Shown here: one piece after another, positions 40,626 to 49,473 of the stretch | Numbering within the stretch: position 1 is the stretch's first letter | Layout: each line of letters opens with the position of its first letter | NCBI GenBank assembly: GCA_964388955.1 | Contig: CAYMCO010000010.1 | Coordinates: forward strand, 1-64,000 | Reading direction: 5' to 3' | DNA from: CAYMCO01 sp964388955 | GTDB lineage: Bacteria > Chloroflexota > Anaerolineae > Anaerolineales > E44-bin32 | Length of the DNA stretch: 64,000 nucleotides | Notes under the pieces: generated by a model | Told to the model about the DNA's origin: nothing | Databases searched by the model: none | The model's input: the letters and a program-made list of their open reading frames with translations, nothing else | Program-made: the position numbers and the translations under genes

Positions 40626-41555
40626 TCACGAGCCGTTCTTTTCTCGGACGCGAATGCATCCGCCGCCGGCCCGTTTCGCCTCATACAGCGCCATATCAGC
40701 CGCGGAATGGAACTGATCCTGAGTCTCGTAGCGGGCCTCCCATTCCACCACCCCGGCGCTGATCGAAACCCGCTTGTCCTTATAAGAAAGCGATTCGATC
40801 TGCTCGCAGATACGCCTCGCCACCCAGACGGCCCCTGAAAGGTCAATCTCGGGCAGGATTATGACGAATTCATCTCCACCGAAACGGCCGGCGAGGTCGG
40901 ACTGTCGAATGTGCTGCCGAATCGAATCTGCCACTGATCTCAGCACCTCGTCCCCTGCCAGATGACCATGTGTGTCATTGATCGCCTTCAGATTGTCCAT
41001 ATCCAGCATGATCATGGAAAGCGGCCGACCGTAGCGCAACGTACGCTCGATCTCCCGATCCAGGAAATCGCCCATCTTATGGCGGTTGTACAGTCCGGTG
41101 AGCGGATCCGTTTCCGCCAGCCGCTTGTTCTCTGCGAACAGGCGGGCGTTTTCCCGCAGAAGCTGGCGATGCTTCAGCGCCCTCTCCAAGGCGACATCGA
41201 ATTCAGACAGCGAATTGAGAGGCTTGAGCAGATAGTCATAGGCGCCGGCGCGCAGCGCTCCGATCGCCGTCTCGACGGTGGCCCCACCGGTCATGACAAT
41301 TGCCTGCATGTCGGGGTCCGCTTGGCAAGCCTTCTCCAGGACCTCGAGACCCGAAGGGCCCGGCATGTAGAGATCGGTAATCAGCACATCGAAGGGCTCA
41401 TGTCCAAGTAGCTCGAGGGCCTTCTGCCCATCCGGCGCCTCCCGGACGTCAAGCCCCATCTTCCGCGAGCGTCGAACCAGAATAGCCCGGAAGGCATCTT
41501 CATCATCAACGATCAGGACTCTCCTATCTCGATGTGGCGGCTGTCCCTCACCCAT
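40626..41555 (-). CDS. Response regulator with GGDEF diguanylate cyclase domain (PleD-like)
   Basis: A 309-residue REC-GGDEF protein that would make cyclic di-GMP on phosphorylation. The receiver has VLIVDDED, phospho-acceptor D61 in VLITDLYMPGPSG, and AYDYLLKP. The cyclase domain has TDPLTGLYNRHKM, LDMDNLKAINDTHGH and an intact GGDEF at 226-230. RQSD at 217-220, five residues earlier, is a canonical RxxD inhibitory site, so product feedback is likely. ATG 41555 has AAGGGAG six bases upstream. Its place between two histidine kinases and beside adhesin and Tad-like genes suggests control of attachment. That link is inference. Confidence 0.93.
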   Translation of the reverse strand: MGEGQPPHRDRRVLIVDDEDAFRAILVRRSRKMGLDVREAPDGQKALELLGHEPFDVLITDLYMPGPSGLEVLEKACQADPDMQAIVMTGGATVETAIGALRAGAYDYLLKPLNSLSEFDVALERALKHRQLLRENARLFAENKRLAETDPLTGLYNRHKMGDFLDREIERTLRYGRPLSMIMLDMDNLKAINDTHGHLAGDEVLRSVADSIRQHIRQSDLAGRFGGDEFVIILPEIDLSGAVWVARRICEQIESLSYKDKRVSISAGVVEWEARYETQDQFHSAADMALYEAKRAGGGCIRVREKNGS

Positions 41556-41794
41556 CGTGCACTCCCTTCGCGAGGCCCCGCCCCTCACCCTTTCAGACGA
41601 CTCTGGCGCCCCCGATCGTGCCGCCCGCTCGGTCCACGCGGGGCCACGCTATGAGGTGCTCCGTTCCATCCTGAGGACAATCCTGTCATGCGACAGCGTC
41701 TAGCCCGAATAGCCACCGGCCCCAGCCGCGCGCACATGGCCCCCGGTTTCTCCCCGTGCAGAAGGGAACCTGAGTTGTAAGAAGAATACGTTTC

Positions 41795-42475
41795 TCAACC
41801 CTCCAGACGATAGCCGTACCCTCGTACGGTCAACAGTCTTTGCGGCGAGGAGGGTTCCGGCTCAATCTTCTGCCGCAGAAACCAGACATACCGGCGCAGG
41901 GCGCTGGGACTCACCTGCCGCAGGTCGCCCCAGACCTCCGCCATCAACTCCTCGTGAGAGACCGCCTCCCCCAGCCGCTTCGAGAGAGCCGCAAGCAGCC
42001 GGAATTCATTCGGCGTGAGGTCCACGATCTCACCATCCACGGCCACCTCCCGGCGTTTGAAATCGACGCACAGGGACTCTCCGCTCACCTTCTGGGGCAG
42101 CTCCGCCTCCGCCGAAGCCCGACCGAGCACCGCCTTGATCCGCGCTGCGAGCTCTGCGAAGCTGAAGGGCTTCGTTACATAATCATCCACGCCGAGTCGG
42201 AAACCGCGCAGCTTGTCCCCCTCCGAATCCTTGGCCGTGAGCAGCACGATGGGGGTATCGGCCATTTCTCGCAGCCGGGCGCAAACCTCCCAGCCATCCA
42301 TACCGGGCATCATGACATCCAGCAGGACGATGTCAGGGCGTTCCTGGTAGAACAACCGAACTGCCTTGGCACCGCTCTCCACGGTGACCACCTCGAAGCC
42401 CTCCTGCACGAGGTACTGCTCCATGAAGTGCAGCAATGTACGTTCATCATCAACGACGAGGACCTTGGCGCTCAC
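41795..42475 (-). CDS. OmpR/PhoB-family response regulator
   Basis: A 226-residue regulator. The receiver shows VLVVDDERTLL, phospho-acceptor D53 in IVLLDVMMPGMDG, and IVLLTAKDSEGD. From about residue 130 a winged-helix DNA-binding domain follows (IVDLTPNEFRLLAALSKRLG, VSPSALRRYVWFLRQKIEPE, LLTVRGYGYRLEG). The start is GTG 42475, preceded by AAAGGGGG, and it overlaps the stop of the kinase gene by 4 bp, so the pair is translated together. The pair is likely cognate. Target genes are unknown; the nearby surface genes are candidates. Confidence 0.93.
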   Translation of the reverse strand: MSAKVLVVDDERTLLHFMEQYLVQEGFEVVTVESGAKAVRLFYQERPDIVLLDVMMPGMDGWEVCARLREMADTPIVLLTAKDSEGDKLRGFRLGVDDYVTKPFSFAELAARIKAVLGRASAEAELPQKVSGESLCVDFKRREVAVDGEIVDLTPNEFRLLAALSKRLGEAVSHEELMAEVWGDLRQVSPSALRRYVWFLRQKIEPEPSSPQRLLTVRGYGYRLEG

Positions 42476-44679
42476 CCTGCCCCCTTTCCGGGGTTATTCC
42501 GGAGGTTATCGGCGCGTGGAAGATGAAGACTGAAACGGGCACCGTGCTCGGGGGCGTCATCCACTTCGACATCGCCCCCCTGAGCGAGCATCAGCCGCCG
42601 CGCCATATACAGCCCCAATCCACGGCCGTAAGTGGCCTTCGCGTCCGCAGTGTCCAGTCGATGGAACATTCCAAACACCTGCTCCTGTGCCTCCTCCGGG
42701 ATGCCCGGGCCGGAATCGGTCACGACGACCCGCACACTCCCCTCGTCCGCAACCGCCGTTATAGAGATCTCCCCTTCGGGTGCATACTTGATGGCATTGT
42801 CGACGAGATGGAATATCACGCTGGCAGTTGCCCGCCGATCGCCGTAGGCCGCTGGCAAGTCGGGCGAAAACCGGGTGCGGATCTTCTCGCTCCCTGGGTT
42901 GAGGGAGAAACGATCCAGAGCTTCCTCAACCACCTGTCTGACCGCCAGTTCAGCGGGGTGGAGGGGGAACCGCCCGGCCTCCAAGGCGGATAGGTCGAGG
43001 ATGTCTTCCACAAAGCTGGTCAGGCGATCAATTTCCTCCTGAACCAGACCCAGGGACTTGCGAACGGGCATCCCCAGCTCTTCCCGATGGAGTACGTACT
43101 CGACGCCGCCGCTGATATTGGTCAGTGGTGCCCGCAGTTCATGGGAGACAAGCGTGACGAATTCCGACTTCAAATGGTCGAGTTCCTGCAGTTGGTCGTT
43201 CAGGTGCTCCAGAGTGGCCACCGTCTTCAGCAGCTGTCGCGTTCGTTCCTCGATCTTCCGCTCCAGGTCCACGTTCATATCTGCAAGCTCGGCCCGCGCG
43301 GCGCTGAGCCGATCAAGAGTCTGCCGCAGCTTCGCCTCTCGATCCTTGATCTCGGTCAAATCGTGGGCAGTCCCTGCCAAGAGCGGCCGCGTGTAGCGCT
43401 CATCTTGCACCGGCCGCAGAGAGAGGAAGGCTGGGAATCCGGTGCCATCCCTTCGGCGGATCATCACCTCGTCCGCCCATCCCGATCCCTCGGCGGCGGC
43501 CAGAAGGGACCCGATGGACTGCCCCGCCTCGATGATCTCATCCAACCCTTTGGCCCCATCCACCTCACGGGAAGGCCCCAGCGCCCGTTGCAGCGCGGGG
43601 TTGATGAGCAGGAACCGGCCGTCCGGATGGCAGACGAAACCCAGATCCGCGCTGAAGTTCACCAACGAGGCATACAAGCGCATGTCCATTTGCCCCGCGA
43701 TGATCCCTCCCCGGGCGATCATCAGCATGAGCATCACGCCAGCAGCGGCCAAGCCGATCCAGTCTAGCTGGCCGGACACCCACAGATCAATCACCAGGTA
43801 TCCGACGGTCACACAGGCCACGATGTTCGGCATCGCCTCGCGCCTGCGGCGAATGGGCCACCGCGCCTCGATCCAATCCAGGGACCAGCCGATATCCCTG
43901 CCCACCATAATGGCGCCCAAGGCGATCAGCAGGCTGCCGATCGTCCGTCCAAGGTCGATGGGCATCCCCGGCCGGTACAGGGATTGCAGGGTCAGGAATC
44001 CTGCTACGGAATCGGAAGTCGCGAAAGCGAAAAACGCCAGGCCCAAGCAAGCCAACTGCGGCAAGGCACGCTCGTCCTCGGCAACCAATATCAGCCTCAG
44101 GATGAAAGTCACAAAGACCATATCGAAGACCGCGTACAGCGCTCTCCAGTAGATCTGCACTGCATCCATGGTTCCCAGCACGATCATGGGGCGGATGAAC
44201 ACCAACCAGGACAGCGCCATCACCCCAGACACGAGGATGGCGAAGTCAACGACCTCGCGCGTCCTTCCCAACCGCTCCGGCTGGGTGGCCGGATAGAGAA
44301 TGATCCCCATCGTGGCGAAGAGATAGCCCAGCAGGCGCATCGCATCGATGGGGGAAGGGACCCCGGGGACCGTGCCGCTGGCCAACCACCACAAGATGCC
44401 GTTCCCTTCGGCGACGACCCAGAACAATGTCGCCATCGTCAGCAACATCCAGCTCCGCTGAAGCCGAGAGGAGTACGATTTGCGAGAGGCGACCAGTGCG
44501 GCCAGCGTGGCTGCACAGCTTGCCGCGAAGGTCCCCAGAGAAGTCGCCCCTGCAGCCACTTCCAGACGGCCATTGAGCGTCAGCCAGGCCGCAAATCCAA
44601 CCGCGAATCCGAAAAGAATGACGAGCGCCAACGGCTTAATTGGCTTTCCTACCTTGGGGAGTTTCAGGGAGAAACCCAT
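42472..44679 (-). CDS. PAS-containing sensor histidine kinase with multi-span N-terminus
   Basis: A 735-residue kinase. The N-terminal 330 residues have about ten hydrophobic spans (for example ALVILFGFAVGFAAWLTLNG). A PAS domain (about 335-450: LGFVCHPDGRFLLINPALQR, AGTAHDLTEIKDREAKL) and a coiled coil follow. HisKA has H513 in LVSHELRAPLTNISG, and the ATPase domain shows VIFHLVDNAIKYAPEG, DSGPGIPEEAQEQVFGMF and GRGLGLYMARRL. ATG 44679 has GGAG six bases upstream; GTG 44691 is an alternative. Its stop overlaps the response regulator start. The membrane region may sense a lipid, light or small ligand; this cannot be told from sequence. Confidence 0.9.
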   Translation of the reverse strand: MGFSLKLPKVGKPIKPLALVILFGFAVGFAAWLTLNGRLEVAAGATSLGTFAASCAATLAALVASRKSYSSRLQRSWMLLTMATLFWVVAEGNGILWWLASGTVPGVPSPIDAMRLLGYLFATMGIILYPATQPERLGRTREVVDFAILVSGVMALSWLVFIRPMIVLGTMDAVQIYWRALYAVFDMVFVTFILRLILVAEDERALPQLACLGLAFFAFATSDSVAGFLTLQSLYRPGMPIDLGRTIGSLLIALGAIMVGRDIGWSLDWIEARWPIRRRREAMPNIVACVTVGYLVIDLWVSGQLDWIGLAAAGVMLMLMIARGGIIAGQMDMRLYASLVNFSADLGFVCHPDGRFLLINPALQRALGPSREVDGAKGLDEIIEAGQSIGSLLAAAEGSGWADEVMIRRRDGTGFPAFLSLRPVQDERYTRPLLAGTAHDLTEIKDREAKLRQTLDRLSAARAELADMNVDLERKIEERTRQLLKTVATLEHLNDQLQELDHLKSEFVTLVSHELRAPLTNISGGVEYVLHREELGMPVRKSLGLVQEEIDRLTSFVEDILDLSALEAGRFPLHPAELAVRQVVEEALDRFSLNPGSEKIRTRFSPDLPAAYGDRRATASVIFHLVDNAIKYAPEGEISITAVADEGSVRVVVTDSGPGIPEEAQEQVFGMFHRLDTADAKATYGRGLGLYMARRLMLAQGGDVEVDDAPEHGARFSLHLPRADNLRNNPGKGAG

Positions 44680-44978
44680 GTCGTTCTCCACATACTGACG
44701 GGGGAATTAGGCCGTCGGGAAGGCACTGCCGTGGCAGAAAGGCCGGGCTCTACTTCGGCGCTTCCGCCCGCTCAGGATCTGTGCCTAAGCCTATATGATA
44801 TGCGCGGAGAAGTCCAGATGGCCTCTTCTCCCTACTCGGGGGAGGGTTTCTTGGCGCAGAACAGGGCATATTCGAGACCGTCCGGAATGGCTCGCCCCTG
44901 GGCTGAGAACCATCGGGCGATGCCCTGGTTCGCCGCCCGGGGTGATCTCTGACTGAGCGGGGGGACCCGCATGATGCC
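44680..44978. other. Spacer between TadG-like gene and kinase, no gene seen
   Basis: Both neighbours are on the - strand. The 299 bp should contain the kinase promoter. No supported frame, RNA gene or clear promoter box was found. Confidence 0.4.
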
Positions 44979-47504
44979 CTATTTCACCAGATGGACGAAA
45001 GCCAGGTCGGCGATCTCCTGCAGGGCGGCTTTTAGCTCCGCCGTCGAGTCGACGTAGTAGGCTTCGCCTCCCGTGTAATCGGCGATGTAGTCCATGTAGT
45101 ACCATTTTTCTCCGTCCACCAGGCAGGGATCACAAGGGCTGCCTCCGCCTTGATACGCGTAGAAGTACTCGCGGCCGGCGTGGTCCGCCGCGTCCTCGGC
45201 GCGCATGCCGATGGTGAAGATCTTCACCCCCATCTCCACGGCCCGATCCAACTGGTCGGTCAATTCGGCTTTGCAGGTAGCCCAGTTGGAGTAGCAGTTG
45301 AAGGGGAGGCAAAGGGTCGGTTGCCCGGAATGCCAGGAGCATGCGTAGTCCATCTCATGGTCGGTGATCAGAATGATGGCCGGCTTGTCGGCCTCAGGGC
45401 TCGCATCGTTCAGGTCCTGCAGGCTGGCGAAGATGCCCCCCGTATAATCCCCGGTCTGATACCCGGGAGTGTCGTTCTTGTCCACCGCGGTGAAGCCGTC
45501 CTCGACCTTTGCCCAGTAGGCAGGGCCGTTCATATGCGTCCGGCCGCCGTTGTCGAACATGGCGGTCCAGAATGCGGAGTAGTCCCATGAGGGGCCAAAC
45601 TCCGGGAATCCGGTGGGGTCATTGGCGCTGTGATCCCGTTTGAAGGTGGTGAAGCCCATCCGGCCTCGGCGCTGCGAAATGCAACCTGCCGGCTCCGGTG
45701 TCTCCGCGCAGGGATCGACTTCGTTGAAGAATGAGCCATCCCCTTTATTGACCGGTTTGCCATCAACATCGTAGCCCTCCCCGGCGATGGCGAGCATGAC
45801 ATCGTACAGCGGCTGCTGCATGACCTTGCGGGCGGGGAACATGTTTATGGTCCCGGGGAAGAGGCTGGTATCTTGAGCGGTATCCTGCTCCTCGCAGTTC
45901 CACCAGTTCCCCGTTCCGGGATCCGGTGAGCTCTCCGGCGCCCAACAACCGTAGCCCAAGAATTCCGGCAGCGGGCGGTACCAGTAGACCGGACCATCCT
46001 TCATCGGACAAGAGATGATCTTGAGATCGTCGATCATCAAGCGGTCCTCGCTGTCGCTGCCCGGCAGTTCCCCCCACGGGTTGATCGTGATGCGCAGATC
46101 GTTCAGATCAAACACATCGTCCGGCAGTTGATTGACCACATAGTGCCACCCTGTGGTCCCGGACCGCTGGGGCATCCAGCCGCCACCGATGCCGTACCAG
46201 TTGTCGAAATCCAGGGTATCGATGGAGCAATTCAATTGGTGATTGGGCGGATTCGACCAGGCATCGCCGGGCGGGCCGTAGCAGCTTCCGCAGGTCGAGC
46301 ACGTGTCCCCGCTACAGTCATTGCAGGCCTGCACAAATGTGCCGCTGTTGTAGTAGAAATCCTCGGTGCTCATCCCCGGGTTGCCGTCTCGCTCCTCGTA
46401 CCATTGGGTGCTGATGAAGTCATCATCCCCTTCCATGGAAGCGTTGCCGTAGCAGGACCCTCCGTTCTTCACATAATAGGTAACGAACAGATCCTCATAG
46501 CCGGTGGGATCAAAGCCCGTGTCTCCCGCGCCCGGCACATGCACAATGCGCGGGTTGGCCGCCCCCGTGCCCCCCTGGCGCTGCTTGTAGCCCAAGATCA
46601 CCGAATGCCCGAGGGGATCCCCATTTCGATCTGGCCCCTCCGTCACGTAGCTCGGCCAACTCTGGCAGTCCCCCATGTCATTCTGGCTTAGCCAATCGGG
46701 GCCCCACGCACCCTCCCCATCCGGGTAGCTGCCATCCACCGTCTCCCCGTCGTTGAAATCATATTCATACAGCACCTGGCACTGGCTCGTGTCATAGGCG
46801 TTGTAGCACGCATAGTCGGGGGCGGGGTTTTCGTCAAGCGCCAATTCGATCGAGCCGTTATCCACCATGCACATGTCCTGATACATCATGGGGGTCAGGT
46901 TGATGGTGAATACCACATCCTCGACCTGTGACATCTGGGCCGTTGCCCCTACCACCACCGGCATCGTCTCGATTCCCGCAAGCTGCAGGAAATTAGTCGG
47001 GAAATTCAGGATGCCTGTCACGCGTACCTGGTAGTGCCCATCGGGGATCGACCAATTGGCGCAGTCGTCCGGCCCCTCCAACTGGTTGTGCTCGGAGTCG
47101 ATGGTGAATTCGACCTCATCGGGATAACTGAGCTGGAACAGGAAATCCTTCCCGTGACCGGCGTCATATCCGTGGCTCTCGAGATACTCGGAGACTCGCG
47201 CGCAGGCGCCGGCCCCGTGGGGCAGCTCATAGGCGCCCGCCAGCGCGGCCGCATCAACCGCCTTCCCCAGCCGGACCCGCTGCACATACAGCACTCCGGC
47301 ATCCACCGCAAAGCCGACGAACGCGAGAATGGCGACGAACGCCAGGGTCATCAGCACCAATCCCTGGCCGCGCTGTGATCTCGCCCAGCGAAGCTGGGAG
47401 CGGTCGCCAAACCTGGGCCTCGTAAGAAGGAGCAACCGGGCACCGCGGCCGATCCGCTGCAGCGCCTGATGAGTGTCACGGACCCTTCCTGCGGGAAACC
47501 TCAT
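44979..47504 (-). CDS. TadG-like protein with a degenerate von Willebrand A domain
   Basis: An 841-residue protein. Residues about 42-75 match a TadG-type start: RSQRG|QGLVLMTLAFVAILAF, then VDAGVLYVQRVRLGKAVDAAALAGAYEL. Unlike the TadE partners it has Leu, not Glu, at +5, as is usual for TadG. The rest is external. It contains a Cys-rich patch (CNDCSGDTCSTCGSCYGPPG), a lectin-like beta-rich middle and a VWA-like end with IILITDHEMDYACSW and MGVKIFTIGMRAEDAAD. The metal site DxSxS is absent: the expected strand reads FTINLTPMMYQDMCMVDNGS. ATG 47504 has AGGAGAG upstream. A TadE-like gene lies 18 bp before it. It probably forms part of a Tad-like surface machine. Confidence 0.82.
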   Translation of the reverse strand: MRFPAGRVRDTHQALQRIGRGARLLLLTRPRFGDRSQLRWARSQRGQGLVLMTLAFVAILAFVGFAVDAGVLYVQRVRLGKAVDAAALAGAYELPHGAGACARVSEYLESHGYDAGHGKDFLFQLSYPDEVEFTIDSEHNQLEGPDDCANWSIPDGHYQVRVTGILNFPTNFLQLAGIETMPVVVGATAQMSQVEDVVFTINLTPMMYQDMCMVDNGSIELALDENPAPDYACYNAYDTSQCQVLYEYDFNDGETVDGSYPDGEGAWGPDWLSQNDMGDCQSWPSYVTEGPDRNGDPLGHSVILGYKQRQGGTGAANPRIVHVPGAGDTGFDPTGYEDLFVTYYVKNGGSCYGNASMEGDDDFISTQWYEERDGNPGMSTEDFYYNSGTFVQACNDCSGDTCSTCGSCYGPPGDAWSNPPNHQLNCSIDTLDFDNWYGIGGGWMPQRSGTTGWHYVVNQLPDDVFDLNDLRITINPWGELPGSDSEDRLMIDDLKIISCPMKDGPVYWYRPLPEFLGYGCWAPESSPDPGTGNWWNCEEQDTAQDTSLFPGTINMFPARKVMQQPLYDVMLAIAGEGYDVDGKPVNKGDGSFFNEVDPCAETPEPAGCISQRRGRMGFTTFKRDHSANDPTGFPEFGPSWDYSAFWTAMFDNGGRTHMNGPAYWAKVEDGFTAVDKNDTPGYQTGDYTGGIFASLQDLNDASPEADKPAIILITDHEMDYACSWHSGQPTLCLPFNCYSNWATCKAELTDQLDRAVEMGVKIFTIGMRAEDAADHAGREYFYAYQGGGSPCDPCLVDGEKWYYMDYIADYTGGEAYYVDSTAELKAALQEIADLAFVHLVK

Positions 47505-47522
47505 CTATCTCTCCTGGTTTTC

Positions 47523-48194
47523 CTACTTCACGACGATCCGCATCATGCCCCGCGAGTTGGTCGGGATCTCGTCCGGCAGGAACTCAACCTGGAACATCAG
47601 TGGGGTGTGCATGTAGAACACCTCGACCACGACCAGATCGCCAGGGCAATTCCCCTCCGGGCAGAAGGTGGCGGAGTTGTTGAAATCCACATTCTCCTGG
47701 GCGGCGGCGACCAGATCGAACTGGTCCGCCTCGCAGGGCTGCGAGGTGCATATTCCGGTGGTGACGGCCAAATCCCCTCGGGTGTACGTCGGAGGGCCCC
47801 CCGACCCCGCGTCCAGGATGGTGTATGTCCCGTCGGATGCGATTTCAACGAAAGTGACCATGATGGTGGCGTTGGATGTGCCGGCCCCGAAATCCAGGTC
47901 GAGCAGGCCCGCCATCGATTCCTCAATCGTGTCGGCCGTATCGGAGGCGGCCTCCAGGATCTCGGCTTGGGTGGTCGCGCCCAGGTGCGGCCCGCGCGAC
48001 CCATAGCGCATACCCTCCCGCGTCGCCGTACCCACGATCACATAGCTGCGAAGCCACCAGGCTACCTCCACCATGCCCATCAGCGTGATTACCATGATGG
48101 GCAGCACCAGGCCGACTTCCACCGCGGATTGGCCGCGCCCCCTTCGTTTTCGGCCTTTGATCCAATCCATCATATGCGCATGCCTTCCGGGCAT
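47523..48194 (-). CDS. TadE-like pseudopilin
   Basis: A 223-residue protein. The basic lead RKRRGRG is followed by |QSAVEVGLVLPIMVITLMGM, a prepilin-type cleavage site with Glu at +5 and the TadE hydrophobic helix. RSYVIVGTATREGMRYGSRG is the conserved stretch after it. The remainder is a beta-rich external domain with one CxxxxC pair (CPEGNCPG). ATG 48194 is taken; ATG 48173 is also possible. It lies between the TadG-like gene and the second TadE-like gene in one - strand operon. TadE-type proteins assemble with Flp pili at the membrane. Confidence 0.88.
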   Translation of the reverse strand: MPGRHAHMMDWIKGRKRRGRGQSAVEVGLVLPIMVITLMGMVEVAWWLRSYVIVGTATREGMRYGSRGPHLGATTQAEILEAASDTADTIEESMAGLLDLDFGAGTSNATIMVTFVEIASDGTYTILDAGSGGPPTYTRGDLAVTTGICTSQPCEADQFDLVAAAQENVDFNNSATFCPEGNCPGDLVVVEVFYMHTPLMFQVEFLPDEIPTNSRGMMRIVVK

Positions 48195-48219
48195 TCTTCC
48201 CGTCTTTCAGCCCCTGGGT

Positions 48220-49044
48220 TCACGGGCAGGTCTCCGGCCGGTTGGGGCAGCTCTCCGGCGCGCAGGGGTCCATGGCCGCGCCCGCACCGGGCTCGGATGG
48301 CGTCAATCGGCCGTCCCCCTCGTAGCAGCCATCGCCGTCCGAATCGGCCCGGCCCGGATAGGTCAGGTAGTAATCGGTCTCGTCGTAGTCGCTCCAACCA
48401 TCCCCATCGCTGTCCAGCGGGGCCGGTGTCGGGGCATCCGGAATGGAGGGCGGATCCACGAACTCCGCCCCGTACCACGGTTCGTTCACAATCTCATATC
48501 GCCCGCTGACGTGGATGGCGGGGAACCATGTGGAGAAGAACGGGTTGGTGATCGGATGGTTGTAGTCCATCCGAATCTCCAGCTTCCCCTGCGCCACACC
48601 CGGATTGTCGATTTCTGGATCGCAATCCGGATCGCTGCCATCCAGACATGGGGCCCCCCACACCTCCACGCCGAGATACTTTGGCGCGGTTTCGTCCGTG
48701 ACGGACGGGTCGACCACCAGGCCCGCGCCGGCAAGAGTTTTGGCGACCTCTTTGATCGCATCCACCCGGCACTCCTGATAGGTGGAGTATCCGGAGCAAT
48801 CGTTCTGATAGGGCTGGCCGGTGGAAGCGTATCTGGCGGTTTCCCGAGCAGCGTTTTGCAGGGCGTTCACCGCGGCGAACCAGCGGGCCGCCTCGATGAT
48901 GCCGAAGATCATAGCCAGGACAATGGGGACAACCAACATGAATTCGACGAATCCCTGGCCTCCCTCCTGCGATGCCCGGGCCCCGTCGCGAAATGTCTCG
49001 CCGTTCTCTAGAACTGCATTCGCCATTTCAATCTCCGCAGCCAT
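48220..49044 (-). CDS. TadE-like pseudopilin with C-terminal calcium-type repeats
   Basis: A 274-residue protein. QEGG|QGFVEFMLVVPIVLAMIF gives the prepilin motif (Glu at +5) and membrane helix; FAAVNALQNAARETARYAST is the TadE stretch behind it. The C-terminal 60 residues hold DSDGDGWSDYDETDYY and DSDGDGCYEGD, thrombospondin-type-3/dockerin-like calcium loops, and a Cys-Pro-rich tail. ATG 49044 has GAAAGG upstream. It is the first gene of the tadE-tadE-tadG run. The calcium loops are an unusual addition to a TadE protein and suggest calcium-dependent stability outside the cell. Confidence 0.88.
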   Translation of the reverse strand: MAAEIEMANAVLENGETFRDGARASQEGGQGFVEFMLVVPIVLAMIFGIIEAARWFAAVNALQNAARETARYASTGQPYQNDCSGYSTYQECRVDAIKEVAKTLAGAGLVVDPSVTDETAPKYLGVEVWGAPCLDGSDPDCDPEIDNPGVAQGKLEIRMDYNHPITNPFFSTWFPAIHVSGRYEIVNEPWYGAEFVDPPSIPDAPTPAPLDSDGDGWSDYDETDYYLTYPGRADSDGDGCYEGDGRLTPSEPGAGAAMDPCAPESCPNRPETCP

Positions 49045-49473
49045 GCGCCTTTCGGATGCGGGAATTCCCGCGCCCGCGCCCCGGCGGGCTCACCGTATCC
49101 CTAACACTGCACACACTCGTCTTTGATCTCGGTCAACCTTCATTCAAATTATAGGGATGGCAATGTGGACTAATACTGGTACAGTTCGGCTATCAGGGGT
49201 CCTTATCGCGATGCTCACACGCCTTTGTAACGGAATCTCAACGATTGCGCGGGGCACGGGAGATGCGCGCCGGGAGCTGCGCTGTGTGGCATGTGCTATT
49301 CGGTATGCGCCGTGGGGCCCCTTTCCCCCTCCCGGTCGTTCCAAGGCGCCACGCAGCGGCGGCAGCCACCCGCCACGTTTCTGCTGTCATTTCGACCGCG
49401 GTGTGGGCCTGAAGCCGCGCAAGTCAGCCTGTGAAATGGACGATCCTTTTGCAGGGTCAGCGCGCCGGTGTGG
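49045..49473. other. Spacer upstream of the tadE run, no gene seen
   Basis: The region holds a -10-like box (49148-49153, - strand) for the tadE genes and then about 300 bp with no supported gene. A + strand frame of 106 codons (49157-49477) has Arg/Pro/Cys-rich, shadow-like composition and is not annotated. Confidence 0.45.
49148..49153 (-). promoter_or_regulatory. TATAAT -10 box for the tadE-tadE-tadG run
   Basis: Reads TATAAT on the - strand, about 100 bp before the first TadE-like ATG. At 17-bp spacing the -35 region reads GTATTA, a poor match, so this is a candidate only. Confidence 0.35.
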
